Notes: a model not told the origin generated them from the sequence alone. 37,533 nt of DNA from Candidatus Omnitrophota bacterium (GCA_018897555.1 JAHIKK010000015.1:1-37533), one strand, 5' to 3'; shown: positions 14,783 through 23,442, numbered from the stretch's first letter. Translations and numbers: made by a program.

Positions 14783-16153
14783 ATGGCGAAAAAGTTATGG
14801 GGTGGCAGATTTGATAAGGAAACAGACCCATTGGTCGAGAAATTTACAAGATCAATACAATTTGATCATAAGCTTGCCTTATATGATGTAGCTGGCTCAA
14901 TTATACATGTTGGGATATTGGCGAAGGCTAAATATTTGTCTATTTCAGAATCCGAAAGCCTGACAACTGAATTGTTGAATATTTCTAATGAGATTCGGAA
15001 TGGTAATTTCAAAGAAGATCCTAACTGTGAAGATATCCACACCAGTATTCAAAATTTATTAGAAAGTAAACTTGGCGATGTAGCTCTAAAATTGCACATG
15101 GCTAGATCAAGGAATGACCAGGTTGTATTCGCAACAAAGCTATACTGTAAAGTCACCACGATTGATTTACAGATGGAAATTAGAGCATTAGTATCGTCGA
15201 TAGATGGGTTGATAATTGAAAATAATGAGATTATTATGCCGGGTTTTACTCATATGCAACATGCTCAGCCTGTTTATCTGAAAGATTATTTAGGCACATA
15301 CAAAAAAATGCTAATTAGGGATATAGAAAGATTAGAATATATATCAAATAATATTAAAATAACAATGGGAGCTGGCGCTTTAGCTGGAACTCCTATTAGC
15401 TCCGAAGAATACAGTAAAACCGTTGATGATTTCTTTAATAATCCGCAAGACGCGACATTTAAGCAATTTAAAGAACTATTTCAAATTGAGCCGACGGCTA
15501 ACTCTTTAGATTCAGTAAGTGATAGAGATTTTGTTATTGAAATTATTAGTGCGCTCTCTATTGTTGCAATGCACCTTTCAAGATTATCAGAAGATTTAAT
15601 AATTTGGTCAACGCAAGAGTTTGATTTTGTGGAAATAGACGAAGCTTTTTGCACTGGCAGTTCACTTATGCCTCAAAAGAAAAATCCTGATGTGTTGGAG
15701 CTTATAAGGGGTTATGCAGGAAGATTAAACGGAAATTTAGTAAGCGTTTTGACTATGATGAAAGGTTTGCCTTTAACCTATAACAGGGATATGCAGTTGG
15801 ATAAAGAACCATTGTTTAATTCTTTTGAAATAGTTTCTTCAGAATTAAAAGTTTTAGCAGGTTTAATAAAAACACTTAAATTTAATAAGGCTAAAATTGA
15901 AGCTTGTTTAGAAGACGAATCTTTGTATGCAACAGACCTGGTCTATTATTTAGTTGATAGAAAAGTTCCTTTTAAGCAAGCACATACTATTATTGGCGAG
16001 CTTATTAAATATTCTATCAGCAGCGGTAAAAAGATTAAGGAAATGTCCGAAGAAAAATTAAAAGAGTTTTCCGAGTTTCTTAAGAAGGAAGACATAATTA
16101 AGTTGTTTGATCCCAAGAAATCAGTAGAGTCCAAGCTTTCTATTAAAAGATAA
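14783..16153 (+). CDS. argH: Argininosuccinate lyase, compositionally atypical
   Basis: ArgH splits argininosuccinate to arginine and fumarate. The 456-residue protein has the fumarase/aspartase signature GSSLMPQKKNPD (Ser293 or Ser294 as the mobile-loop base). It also has HMARSRNDQV near 109 and NSLDSVSDRDF. Three oddities stand out. Arginine is coded almost only by AGA/AGG and isoleucine often by ATA, unlike neighbouring argG and lysA. The loop between GAGALAGT and NSLDSVSDRDF is about a dozen residues longer than usual. The C-terminus stops at VESKLSIKR, lacking the usual GGTSP-type tail. This suggests a laterally acquired replacement. Active-site blocks look intact. AGGAG six bases upstream supports the start. 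Confidence 0.93.
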   Translation: MAKKLWGGRFDKETDPLVEKFTRSIQFDHKLALYDVAGSIIHVGILAKAKYLSISESESLTTELLNISNEIRNGNFKEDPNCEDIHTSIQNLLESKLGDVALKLHMARSRNDQVVFATKLYCKVTTIDLQMEIRALVSSIDGLIIENNEIIMPGFTHMQHAQPVYLKDYLGTYKKMLIRDIERLEYISNNIKITMGAGALAGTPISSEEYSKTVDDFFNNPQDATFKQFKELFQIEPTANSLDSVSDRDFVIEIISALSIVAMHLSRLSEDLIIWSTQEFDFVEIDEAFCTGSSLMPQKKNPDVLELIRGYAGRLNGNLVSVLTMMKGLPLTYNRDMQLDKEPLFNSFEIVSSELKVLAGLIKTLKFNKAKIEACLEDESLYATDLVYYLVDRKVPFKQAHTIIGELIKYSISSGKKIKEMSEEKLKEFSEFLKKEDIIKLFDPKKSVESKLSIKR

Positions 16154-16203
16154 GAATTGTAGACGGTATGTAACTGTTTGTAGTAGAATAGTTTAGAAAA
16201 CAA

Positions 16204-17466
16204 ATGCACGAATTTAAATATAGGAATAATCAGCTTTATTGCGAGAATGTTTTAGTTGGGAAATTGGCTAAAACATTTGGCACTCCACTCTATGTCTATA
16301 GTTATCACACGCTTATTGATCATTACTTAAAGTTAAAATCCGCGTTCTCTGAAATTAACCCGCTGATTTGCTATTCGGTAAAAGCAAACTCTAATCTCTC
16401 GATATTAAAAGCCTTAATTGCTCAAGGCGCCGGGTTAGATATTGTTTCCGGCGGCGAGTTATTCCGGGCGCAAAAAGCCGCCTGTCCCCCGCAGCGGATA
16501 GTCTATGCTTCAGTGGGTAAAACCGATAAAGAAATCTCTTCAGCTATTGCACGGGGCATATTGTTTTTTAATGTCGAGTCTTTAGCCGAGCTAAAAAATA
16601 TCAACCGGATTGCCAAAGGCCTAAATAAAATTACCCGCGTTGCTATCCGGATTAATCCGGATGTGGAAGCCAAAACACATAAATACATCTCTACCGGTAA
16701 AATTACGAATAAATTCGGGATTGACCTGGCGAGTGCTTATAAAATTTTGCTGCTTAGGGTTAAGTTTAAGCATTTAAATATTTGCGGCCTGCATATTCAT
16801 ATCGGTTCGCAGATTACGCAGAGCGCGCCGTTTGTGGAGGCGATAAAAAAAGTAGCAGATTTTATTCAGCGTTTAAAAAACAATGGGTTGGCTCTGGAGT
16901 ATTTAAATATCGGCGGGGGGTTAGGGATTATTTACGATCGTGAGGATCCTCAGACCGCTGAAATTTACGCTAATGAGATTATTCCGCTATTGAAGAAAAC
17001 CGGGCTTAAAATAATTATGGAGCCGGGCAGGTTTATTCTGGGTAATGCCGGGATCCTGGTGGTAAAAGTCCTTTATATTAAACATACGCCGAAAAAGAAG
17101 TTTATTATTGTTGATGGCGGGATGAACGATTTGATCCGTCCGGCTTTGTATAATGCTTATCATCAAATTGTTCCGTTAAGTCGGAGAGTTGGAGAGTTAG
17201 AAAAAGTAGATGTGGTGGGGCCGATTTGCGAGTCCGGTGATTTTTTAGCCAAAGAACGTTTAATGGCTAAAGTGAAAGAAGGGGATTATTTGGCGGTAAT
17301 GAGCGCCGGCGCATACGGATTTAGCATGTCCAGTAACTATAATTCACGCCTGCGGGCCGCCGAGGTGATGGTGGCTAAAAATAAAGCGTTAGTGATCAGG
17401 AAAAGAGAATCTGCGCAGGATTTAGTGCGTAATGAAGTTATGGTGAATAATTTTACTAAACGATAA
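16204..17466 (+). CDS. lysA: Diaminopimelate decarboxylase
   Basis: LysA decarboxylates meso-diaminopimelate to L-lysine. The 420-residue PLP protein of the alanine-racemase-like barrel fold has the cofactor lysine K60 in CYSVKANSN. It has HIHIGSQI near 200, the glycine-rich GGGLGI phosphate loop near 236 and the EPGRF motif near 275. The GPICESGDFLAK block carries the conserved active-site Cys. Length is normal. Its stop codon is one base from the dapF ATG, so they form a unit. The ribosome site is weak (AGAAAA). Confidence 0.95.
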   Translation: MHEFKYRNNQLYCENVLVGKLAKTFGTPLYVYSYHTLIDHYLKLKSAFSEINPLICYSVKANSNLSILKALIAQGAGLDIVSGGELFRAQKAACPPQRIVYASVGKTDKEISSAIARGILFFNVESLAELKNINRIAKGLNKITRVAIRINPDVEAKTHKYISTGKITNKFGIDLASAYKILLLRVKFKHLNICGLHIHIGSQITQSAPFVEAIKKVADFIQRLKNNGLALEYLNIGGGLGIIYDREDPQTAEIYANEIIPLLKKTGLKIIMEPGRFILGNAGILVVKVLYIKHTPKKKFIIVDGGMNDLIRPALYNAYHQIVPLSRRVGELEKVDVVGPICESGDFLAKERLMAKVKEGDYLAVMSAGAYGFSMSSNYNSRLRAAEVMVAKNKALVIRKRESAQDLVRNEVMVNNFTKR

Positions 17467-17467
17467 T

Positions 17468-18253
17468 ATGAAAAAACTTAAGTTTACTAAAATGGTGGGT
17501 TCGGGAAATGATTTTATCGTGATTACCGGTAAGCCGCTCGGAAACTTACCCAGATTAGCTAGAATTTTGTGCGATCGAAAATTCGGTATCGGCGCGGATG
17601 GTTTGCTCCTGCTGGATAAATGCAAAAATGCGGATTTAAGCATGCGTATTTTTAACGCGGATGGTTCAGCCGCCCGGATGTGTGGAAATGGGGCACGCTG
17701 CGCTGCTTTTTTTAGTGGTAAACCAAAAGCCAGGCTGCGTACTCCTGCCGGAGTTATCCAGGCTGAAGTTCACGGAGCTCAAGTAAAAATTCAGCTTACC
17801 GCTCCCCGGGATATAAAATTAGATATTCCATTAATCGTAAATGGCAGGCCGCTCAAGGTAAATTTTATCAATACCGGTGTTCCGCATGTAGTAGTTTTTG
17901 TAAATGGAATTGACGGTATTGACCTAAAGAATATCGGCCGGAGTATCAGGAACCATCCGGCATTTTCACCGCGCGGGACAAATGTTAATTTTGTCCAAGA
18001 AAAGGAAAAAAATCTTATCCGGATTCGCACCTATGAAAGAGGGGTGGAGGATGAGACTCTGGCCTGTGGGACAGGCAGCGCGGCGGCAGCTTTAATTTTT
18101 GCTTTAAAAAATAATCTGGATAATTTAATTAAGGTTAAGACGCAAAGTGGTGAGATTCTGAAAATCTATTTTCAGAAGGAAGATGGCGAATTTAGAAAAG
18201 TTTGGTTAGAGGGCAGCGCCAGGATAGTCTACAAAGGAGAATACTATGTTTAA
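17468..18253 (+). CDS. dapF: Diaminopimelate epimerase
   Basis: DapF interconverts LL- and meso-diaminopimelate with two cysteines. Both are visible: C72 in ARMCGNGARC and C200 in TLACGTGSAAAAL. The N-terminus FTKMVGSGNDFIVI is typical. 261 residues is near the usual size. It supplies the meso isomer needed by lysA just upstream and by peptidoglycan synthesis, and takes the LL isomer made by DapL encoded downstream. It overlaps dapA by eight bases, and the dapA ribosome site (AAAGGAGA) is inside the dapF end. Confidence 0.96.
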   Translation: MKKLKFTKMVGSGNDFIVITGKPLGNLPRLARILCDRKFGIGADGLLLLDKCKNADLSMRIFNADGSAARMCGNGARCAAFFSGKPKARLRTPAGVIQAEVHGAQVKIQLTAPRDIKLDIPLIVNGRPLKVNFINTGVPHVVVFVNGIDGIDLKNIGRSIRNHPAFSPRGTNVNFVQEKEKNLIRIRTYERGVEDETLACGTGSAAAALIFALKNNLDNLIKVKTQSGEILKIYFQKEDGEFRKVWLEGSARIVYKGEYYV

Positions 18254-19142
18254 AGGCTCGATTGTGGCCATCGTCACGCCTTTTTCCGTCTCAGATCGCG
18301 GCGGAAATTTAACCATTGATGAGAAAAAATTACGGGAATTAATTGATTTTCAGATTGATAACGGGACGAGCGGTATCGTACCCTGCGGAACAACCGGAGA
18401 ATCCGCTACTCTGAATTTTGATGAGCATGAGTCGGTAATCCGGATTACTATTGAGCAGGTAAAAAAGCGTGTTCCGGTGATTGCCGGAACAGGTTCAAAC
18501 TCAACGCAAGAGGCGATTGCGCTTACGCAGCAGGCGGCTTTGGCCGGCGCGGATGCTTCCTTACAGGTCAGCCCATACTATAATCGCCCCACACAGAAGG
18601 GATTGTATGAGCATTTTAAAGCTATCGCGCAGTCAGTTAATATTCCGATTATCCTTTATAATATTGCCAGCCGCACCGGCGTAAATATCGAGCCGGAGAC
18701 TATTTGCCGGTTAGCGCGGGATTGTAAGAATATTGTAGCCGTAAAAGAGGCTTCGGGAAGCTTAGATCAGATGTCGCGCATAAAGCAGCTTTGCCCAAAA
18801 GAGTTTGATTTGATTTCCGGTGATGACAGCCTGACTTTACCGGTATTAAGTATCGGGGGCATGGGGATAATTTCTGTAGTCGCCAATATTGTGCCGGCGG
18901 ATGTGGCTGGTTTAGTTTCGGCTTTTGCCAAAGGTGATTTTAAAAAGGCCCAGGAATTGCACTATAAATTATTGCCTTTAATCAAGGCAGTATTTTTAGA
19001 GACTAATCCTATTCCGATTAAAACCGCTATGGGTTTATTGGGGATGTGTGATCCCGGATTACGCCTGCCGATGTGCGCAATGTCGGAGGATAATTTGGAG
19101 AAGTTAAAGAAAGCTTTAAGGGATTATGGGCTTTTGAAATGA
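18246..19142 (+). CDS. dapA: 4-hydroxy-tetrahydrodipicolinate synthase
   Basis: DapA condenses pyruvate and aspartate semialdehyde. The 298-residue barrel protein has the Schiff-base lysine K167 in VAVKEASG, the catalytic Tyr138 in ILYNIASRTG, and the PCGTTGESATL loop near 43. Length is typical. The start overlaps the dapF end by eight bases, implying coupling. Aspartate kinase and semialdehyde dehydrogenase are not in the window. A GGGACC-family hairpin begins seven bases after the stop codon. Confidence 0.96.
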   Translation: MFKGSIVAIVTPFSVSDRGGNLTIDEKKLRELIDFQIDNGTSGIVPCGTTGESATLNFDEHESVIRITIEQVKKRVPVIAGTGSNSTQEAIALTQQAALAGADASLQVSPYYNRPTQKGLYEHFKAIAQSVNIPIILYNIASRTGVNIEPETICRLARDCKNIVAVKEASGSLDQMSRIKQLCPKEFDLISGDDSLTLPVLSIGGMGIISVVANIVPADVAGLVSAFAKGDFKKAQELHYKLLPLIKAVFLETNPIPIKTAMGLLGMCDPGLRLPMCAMSEDNLEKLKKALRDYGLLK

Positions 19143-19148
19143 AAACCA

Positions 19149-19195
19149 GGGACCGTTTCTATTTTTTTTAATTTAAAAAAAATAGAAACGGTCCC
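19149..19195. repeat. GGGACC-family hairpin between dapA and dapB
   Basis: A palindrome with arms GGGACCGTTTCTATTTTTTT and its complement around a short AATT-like centre. The dapB GGAGG site follows at 19211-19215. The same arrangement (gene end, hairpin, short AGATT-containing spacer, ribosome site) is seen before argG and argH. Confidence 0.93.
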
Positions 19196-19220
19196 AAGAT
19201 TCTCGTTTTTGGAGGAAAAA

Positions 19221-19934
19221 ATGATAAAATTAGGAATTACCGGTTCCTGCGGAAAGATGGGGCGGCGTATTTATGAGCTTGCCGGATTGGATAAGGATTT
19301 AGAAGTAGCGCTGGCATTGGAAAAAAAAGGCACCCCTTTAATCGGCAGGGATCTTGGTAAAATAAAAGTTTCATCCAATTTAGACGGTTTATTCCTGGTG
19401 GATGTCTTAGTAGATTTTACCTCACCGGAAGCAGTGGATACACACCTGGATTATGTCGCTAAATATAAAAAAGCCTTAGTCCTGGGGACTACGGGTTTAA
19501 GCGATGCGCAGAAAAGCAAGGTAGAAGAGATTTCCAAAATCGTCCCGGTAGTTTTTACCCCGAATATGTCCGTGGGGGTAAATGTTTTATTTTCCATTAT
19601 TCCGGAGATTGCTAAAAAATTGGGGCCGGATTATAGCGTAGAGATTGTCGAGGCGCATCATAAAGCTAAAAAAGACTCACCCAGCGGGACCGCAAAAAAA
19701 TTAGCGGAGGTGATTACTCAGATTACTAAAAAAGATATTCCCATGCATTCCATCCGCTTGGGCGATATTGTCGGTGACCATACGGTGGTTTTCTGCGGAA
19801 ACTCCGAGCGCATCGAAATTAAGCATCAGGCGCATTCACGCGACTTGTTTGTGGTAGGGGCTTTAAAGGCCGCCAAATGGATTTTTGAAAAACCGGCCGG
19901 GCTATATTCTATGCAGGATGTTTTGAAAGGATAA
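19221..19934 (+). CDS. dapB: 4-hydroxy-tetrahydrodipicolinate reductase
   Basis: DapB reduces the DapA product to tetrahydrodipicolinate. I place the start at ATG 19221, five bases after GGAGG; a TTG at 19209 would put the ribosome site inside the gene. The 237-residue protein has the NAD(P)-binding ITGSCGKMGRRI loop, the catalytic region EAHHKAKKDSPSGTA, and HSRDLF near the C-terminus. dapL follows two bases after the stop codon. The length is slightly short but within the family range. Confidence 0.95.
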   Translation: MIKLGITGSCGKMGRRIYELAGLDKDLEVALALEKKGTPLIGRDLGKIKVSSNLDGLFLVDVLVDFTSPEAVDTHLDYVAKYKKALVLGTTGLSDAQKSKVEEISKIVPVVFTPNMSVGVNVLFSIIPEIAKKLGPDYSVEIVEAHHKAKKDSPSGTAKKLAEVITQITKKDIPMHSIRLGDIVGDHTVVFCGNSERIEIKHQAHSRDLFVVGALKAAKWIFEKPAGLYSMQDVLKG

Positions 19935-19936
19935 GT

Positions 19937-21097
19937 GTGTTTAAACTATCTAAAAAAGTTCAAGCATTGCCGCCGTACCTGTTTTTAGAAATCGATAAAG
20001 CTAAACGCCAGGCGCGCGCCGAAGGCAGGGATATTATTGATTTAGGGATTGGAGACCCGGATCAGCCTACGCCCAAATTTATTATTGATGCTTTGAGTCA
20101 GGCAGCGTTGGATCCGGCTAACCACCGTTACGCTTTAGACCAGGGGATGCCGGTATTGCGCGAAGCAATTGGCGATTGGTATAAGCGCAGGTTTAATGTT
20201 AATTTAAATCCCCAAACAGAAATATTACCGTTAATCGGCTCAAAAGAAGGCCTGGCGCATTTCCCTTTAGCTTTTTTAAATCCCGGGGACTTGTCTTTAA
20301 TTCCTGATCCCAGTTATCCTCCGTATAAAGGCGGGACAATATTAGCCGGTGGAAAACCTTACCTGATGCCTTTATCCGCGGCAAATTCTTTCCTGCCGGA
20401 TTTAAAGAAAATTCCGTTATCGGCGCGTAAAAAAGCCAAGATCATATTTATTAACTATCCGAATAATCCTACCGGTGCCTGTGCCAGCGATGATTTTTAT
20501 ACCGAGCTCATTGCATTCGCGGCTAAAAATAAAATCATCATTATTTCAGATTTAGCTTATTCTGAAATGGCTTATGACGGATATAAACCGCCGAGCATTT
20601 TAGAATACCCGGGGGCAAGTGAGGTAGCCATTGAATTTCATTCCTTATCCAAAACTTATAATATGACCGGCTGGCGTATTGGATGGGCATGCGGTAATCG
20701 GCAATTGGTGGCCGCATTAGCTAAGGTAAAGAGCAATATTGATTCCGGGATTTTTTCGGCAATTCAGTTAGCCGGAGTTACTGCTCTGCGGGGTGATCTG
20801 GATTATTTAAGGAGTATGCGCGGGCTTTACCAGCAAAGGCGGGATATTTTAGTTGACGGGCTTAATCGTTTAGGGTGGACGGCGATAAAACCCAAAGCAA
20901 CATTTTATGTTTGGATCAAGATTCCTCCGAAGGCGGAAGCGATAAGTTTTGCGGCGCGTCTTTTAAAGGATGCTAATATTGTGGTTACTCCCGGAGTAGG
21001 TTTCGGCAAGCACGGGCAAGGTTATATTCGTATGGCTTTAACTGTTTCCGGGGCCAGAATTAAAGAGGCTTTGGAACGTATAAAAAAAATATCCTGA
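19937..21097 (+). CDS. dapL: LL-diaminopimelate aminotransferase
   Basis: DapL converts tetrahydrodipicolinate directly to LL-diaminopimelate with glutamate, skipping the acylated dapD/C/E steps, none of which are present here. The 386-residue class I/II aminotransferase has DLGIGDPDQPTP near residue 36, NYPNNPTGA near 175, and the PLP lysine K239 in SLSKTYNMTGWRIGW. The start is GTG 19937, right after the dapB stop. Sequence alone cannot fully exclude another class I aminotransferase, but the position between dapB and the other lysine genes makes DapL the best call. Its TGA overlaps the ATG of folK. Confidence 0.88.
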   Translation: MFKLSKKVQALPPYLFLEIDKAKRQARAEGRDIIDLGIGDPDQPTPKFIIDALSQAALDPANHRYALDQGMPVLREAIGDWYKRRFNVNLNPQTEILPLIGSKEGLAHFPLAFLNPGDLSLIPDPSYPPYKGGTILAGGKPYLMPLSAANSFLPDLKKIPLSARKKAKIIFINYPNNPTGACASDDFYTELIAFAAKNKIIIISDLAYSEMAYDGYKPPSILEYPGASEVAIEFHSLSKTYNMTGWRIGWACGNRQLVAALAKVKSNIDSGIFSAIQLAGVTALRGDLDYLRSMRGLYQQRRDILVDGLNRLGWTAIKPKATFYVWIKIPPKAEAISFAARLLKDANIVVTPGVGFGKHGQGYIRMALTVSGARIKEALERIKKIS

Positions 21098-21498
21098 TGG
21101 TTATTTGTTATCTTGGCGTTGGCTCAAATCTGGGCAATCGCAGAAGGAACATAAAATTGGCAGTTAAAAAGATTAGCGCTTTGAAAGACACCGAAATAAT
21201 CAAAGAATCAAAATTGTTTGAATTTTTGCCTAGCGGTGGTCCGGCTGGGCAGCCCAACTATTTAAATGCCGCATTAAGAATTAAGACTAATCTTTCTCCT
21301 TTAAATTTACTGAAAAAATTAAAAAAAATTGAAAATGATCTGGGCCGGATTCCTACTGTACGTTTTGGACCCCGGATTATCGATTTAGATATATTGCTCT
21401 ATGGGGATAGGGTGATTCGCAATAAAGCTTTGACCATTCCTCATCCGCGCATGTTTAACCGGGATTTTGTGATTAAACCGTTAACTGAGATCCTGTGA
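21097..21498 (+). CDS. folK: 2-amino-4-hydroxy-6-hydroxymethyldihydropteridine pyrophosphokinase
   Basis: FolK (HPPK) activates the pterin for dihydropteroate synthesis. The 133-residue product begins with CYLGVGSNLGNRRRNI and contains the signature RFGPRIIDLDILLYG (about 97-111), whose two Asp bind magnesium, followed by IPHPRMFNRDFVIKPL. It is somewhat shorter than many HPPKs but retains all core blocks. TGATG overlap with dapL and a GTGA overlap with panC place it in the same transcript. folB and folP are not seen here. Confidence 0.93.
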   Translation: MVICYLGVGSNLGNRRRNIKLAVKKISALKDTEIIKESKLFEFLPSGGPAGQPNYLNAALRIKTNLSPLNLLKKLKKIENDLGRIPTVRFGPRIIDLDILLYGDRVIRNKALTIPHPRMFNRDFVIKPLTEIL

Positions 21499-22334
21499 AG
21501 ATTATTCGCGATCCGGGAAGATTGAATAGATTACTTAAAGCATTAAGCCGTAGCGGCAAGAGTATTGGTTTTGTTCCCACTATGGGTGCTTTACATCCGG
21601 GCCATTTGAGTTTGATTAAACAGGCTCGCCGGGATAATGATACGGTGGTAGTGAGCATATTTATTAATCCCGCGCAATTTGGGCCAAAAGAAGACCTGAA
21701 TAAATATCCCCGTCCGCTTAAAAATGATCTTGCGCTATGCCGCAAAGCCAGAGTGGATTTAGTTTTCCTGCCGGATTCTGAGATTATGTATCCGGAAGGC
21801 TTCTGTACCTTTGTGCATGTGGAAAAATTAGCCAACATACTTTGCGGAGCAACTCGTCCGGGTCATTTCCGCGGAGTGGCGACGGTGGTGGCCAAACTGC
21901 TTAATATCGTCGTACCCAGTGTACTTTATTTAGGGCAGAAGGATGCGCAGCAGGCTGTAATTATCAGAAGAATGGTTAGTGATCTAAATTTTCCGGTTAA
22001 GGTAAAGGTTATGCCTACGGTGCGGGAAAAGAGCGGTTTGGCGATGAGCTCAAGAAATGCGTATCTAAGTGAGCAAGAGAGGGGAAATGCCCTGGTATTA
22101 TTCCGCGCGTTAAATTTAGCTAAAGTTTTAATCCGGGGAGGGGCTAAGGATACGGTTAGGATTATTAGCAGGGTGAAACAACTGATTAATAAGCATAAAA
22201 ACGTAAAGATTGATTATATCGCGGTAATGGATTCAATGAATCTTAAGCCGCTTAAGCGAGTCACCGGGAATTGTTTAGTTGCCTTAGCCGTATATATAGG
22301 AAAAACAAGGTTGATAGATAATATTCTAATTTAA
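21495..22334 (+). CDS. panC: Pantothenate synthetase
   Basis: PanC joins pantoate and beta-alanine using ATP. The 279-residue protein has GFVPTMGALHPGHLSLI (about 25-41; the HPGH motif binds ATP), FINPAQFGPKEDL near 56, LGQKDAQQ near 149, and the KMSKS-like loop SSRNAYL near 184. The start is GTG 21495, overlapping the folK stop by four bases. panB and panD are absent from the window. Its TAA overlaps the ATG of the next gene by one base. Confidence 0.95.
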   Translation: MKIIRDPGRLNRLLKALSRSGKSIGFVPTMGALHPGHLSLIKQARRDNDTVVVSIFINPAQFGPKEDLNKYPRPLKNDLALCRKARVDLVFLPDSEIMYPEGFCTFVHVEKLANILCGATRPGHFRGVATVVAKLLNIVVPSVLYLGQKDAQQAVIIRRMVSDLNFPVKVKVMPTVREKSGLAMSSRNAYLSEQERGNALVLFRALNLAKVLIRGGAKDTVRIISRVKQLINKHKNVKIDYIAVMDSMNLKPLKRVTGNCLVALAVYIGKTRLIDNILI

Positions 22335-23155
22335 TGCCTAAAAAGTTAAAAATTGGTATTGTCGGATGCGGGGCTATCGGAAGTTCGCTGGCCAGAGAGA
22401 TTACTTTAAATTTTTGTAAAACCGCTAGGCTTACTGCTCTTTTTGATATCCAGCCGGAAAAAAGCTTACTGCTTTCTAAAAAAATAGCTAAGAGTGGAAA
22501 GCTGCGCGTGAGTGATCTGGATAGTTTAATTAAAAAGTCAGATTTGGTTATTGAGGCATCTTCCGTCCAGGCTGCTTGGGAGATTACGCGTAAATCTTTA
22601 TCCAGCGGCCGTAAAGTGATGGTGATGAGTGTAGGCGGGATGGTTGGCCATCTGGAGCAGTTATTTGCTTTAGCCGCAAAGTTCAACGCGCAGGTTTTTT
22701 TCCCCAGCGGAGCTGTTTGTGGTATTGATGGTTTAAAAGCGGCAAATATAGCAGGAGTGCAAAGGATAGTTTTGACTACGCGCAAGCACCCGGATGCGTT
22801 TAAAGGAGTGGAATATGTGGTAAAAAAATTCAAACTCGCGGGTTTAAAAAAAGATAAGATTTTATTTTTCGGAACTGCTGCGCAGGCAGTAAAATATTTT
22901 CCGCAGAATATCAATGTTGCCGCGGTTTTAGGGTTAGCCGGTATCGGTATGCATAAAACCAAAGTGCGGATCATCGCCAGTCCCGGCGTCCGGAAAAATA
23001 TCCATGAAGTCTTAATTGAATCTAATGCCGCTAAGATTTTTACGCGCACCGAGAATATTCTGCATCCGCAGAATCCCAAGACTTCTTATTTGGCGGTACT
23101 CTCGGCAATTGCGGTTTTAAAGCAAATTTTGCGGCCGATTAAAATCGGCACTTGA
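22334..23155 (+). CDS. nadX: Aspartate dehydrogenase-like protein (NadX)
   Basis: This 273-residue NAD(P)-dependent dehydrogenase has a Rossmann motif GIVGCGAIGSSLA (about 8-20). It contains DLVIEASSVQA near 71, the VMSVGGM strand near 96 and FFPSGAVCGIDGLKAA near 121, as in L-aspartate dehydrogenases that supply iminoaspartate for NAD synthesis. nadA and nadC are not present in the window, so the link to NAD is by family only. An alternative is an aspartate-forming role serving the dap and arg pathways, both of which consume aspartate. It starts at the TAATG overlap with panC and ends this biosynthetic block. Confidence 0.82.
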   Translation: MPKKLKIGIVGCGAIGSSLAREITLNFCKTARLTALFDIQPEKSLLLSKKIAKSGKLRVSDLDSLIKKSDLVIEASSVQAAWEITRKSLSSGRKVMVMSVGGMVGHLEQLFALAAKFNAQVFFPSGAVCGIDGLKAANIAGVQRIVLTTRKHPDAFKGVEYVVKKFKLAGLKKDKILFFGTAAQAVKYFPQNINVAAVLGLAGIGMHKTKVRIIASPGVRKNIHEVLIESNAAKIFTRTENILHPQNPKTSYLAVLSAIAVLKQILRPIKIGT

Positions 23156-23188
23156 TTAATTAACATACGAAAGGAGGTGAGTACAAAG

Positions 23189-23428
23189 ATGGCAGATAAA
23201 GTAATGAAATTAGGCATCAAAAGAGAAAAAGGGTTCCTCTACTATATTGACAAGCAGGGTGACGTATCTTGCGCCAAAATGGCAAGAGGTGCGAAAAAGG
23301 GAGGCAGCCCCAAGAAGGTAGAGAAATGCGGTATCAAAAGAAAAGTCGGATACCTTTATTTCTTGGATAAAAAAGGTGATGTCTCTTGCGCCAAGATGAA
23401 AAGAGGCGGAAAGAAGAAAAAGAAGTAA
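23189..23428 (+). CDS. Small basic protein with two tandem GIKR...GDVSCAKM repeats
   Basis: I choose ATG 23189, 11 bases after AAGGAGG (23171-23177), over a GTG at 23177 that would overlap the ribosome site; this gives 79 residues. The protein is two copies of a roughly 35-residue unit: LGIKREKGFLYYIDKQGDVS, then a Cys-Ala-Lys-Met turn and a Lys/Gly-rich linker, followed by a second unit CGIKRKVGYLYFLDKKGDVS with the same ending. The many Lys and Arg residues and the poly-Lys C-terminus suggest nucleic-acid or ribosome binding; the cysteines could bind metal, which is speculative. I recognise no named family. It has a strong ribosome site, and a hairpin just downstream separates it from uvrA. 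Confidence 0.7.
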   Translation: MADKVMKLGIKREKGFLYYIDKQGDVSCAKMARGAKKGGSPKKVEKCGIKRKVGYLYFLDKKGDVSCAKMKRGGKKKKK

Positions 23429-23442
23429 ATTAGGGAAAACCT

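Noticed and set aside
19209-19220. TTG start for dapB adding four residues
   Set aside because: It would place the GGAGG ribosome site inside the coding sequence; ATG 19221 is well spaced.
22261-23079. Long minus-strand ORF opposite nadX
   Set aside because: It is the antisense shadow of a well-supported dehydrogenase gene and has no recognisable domain or ribosome site.
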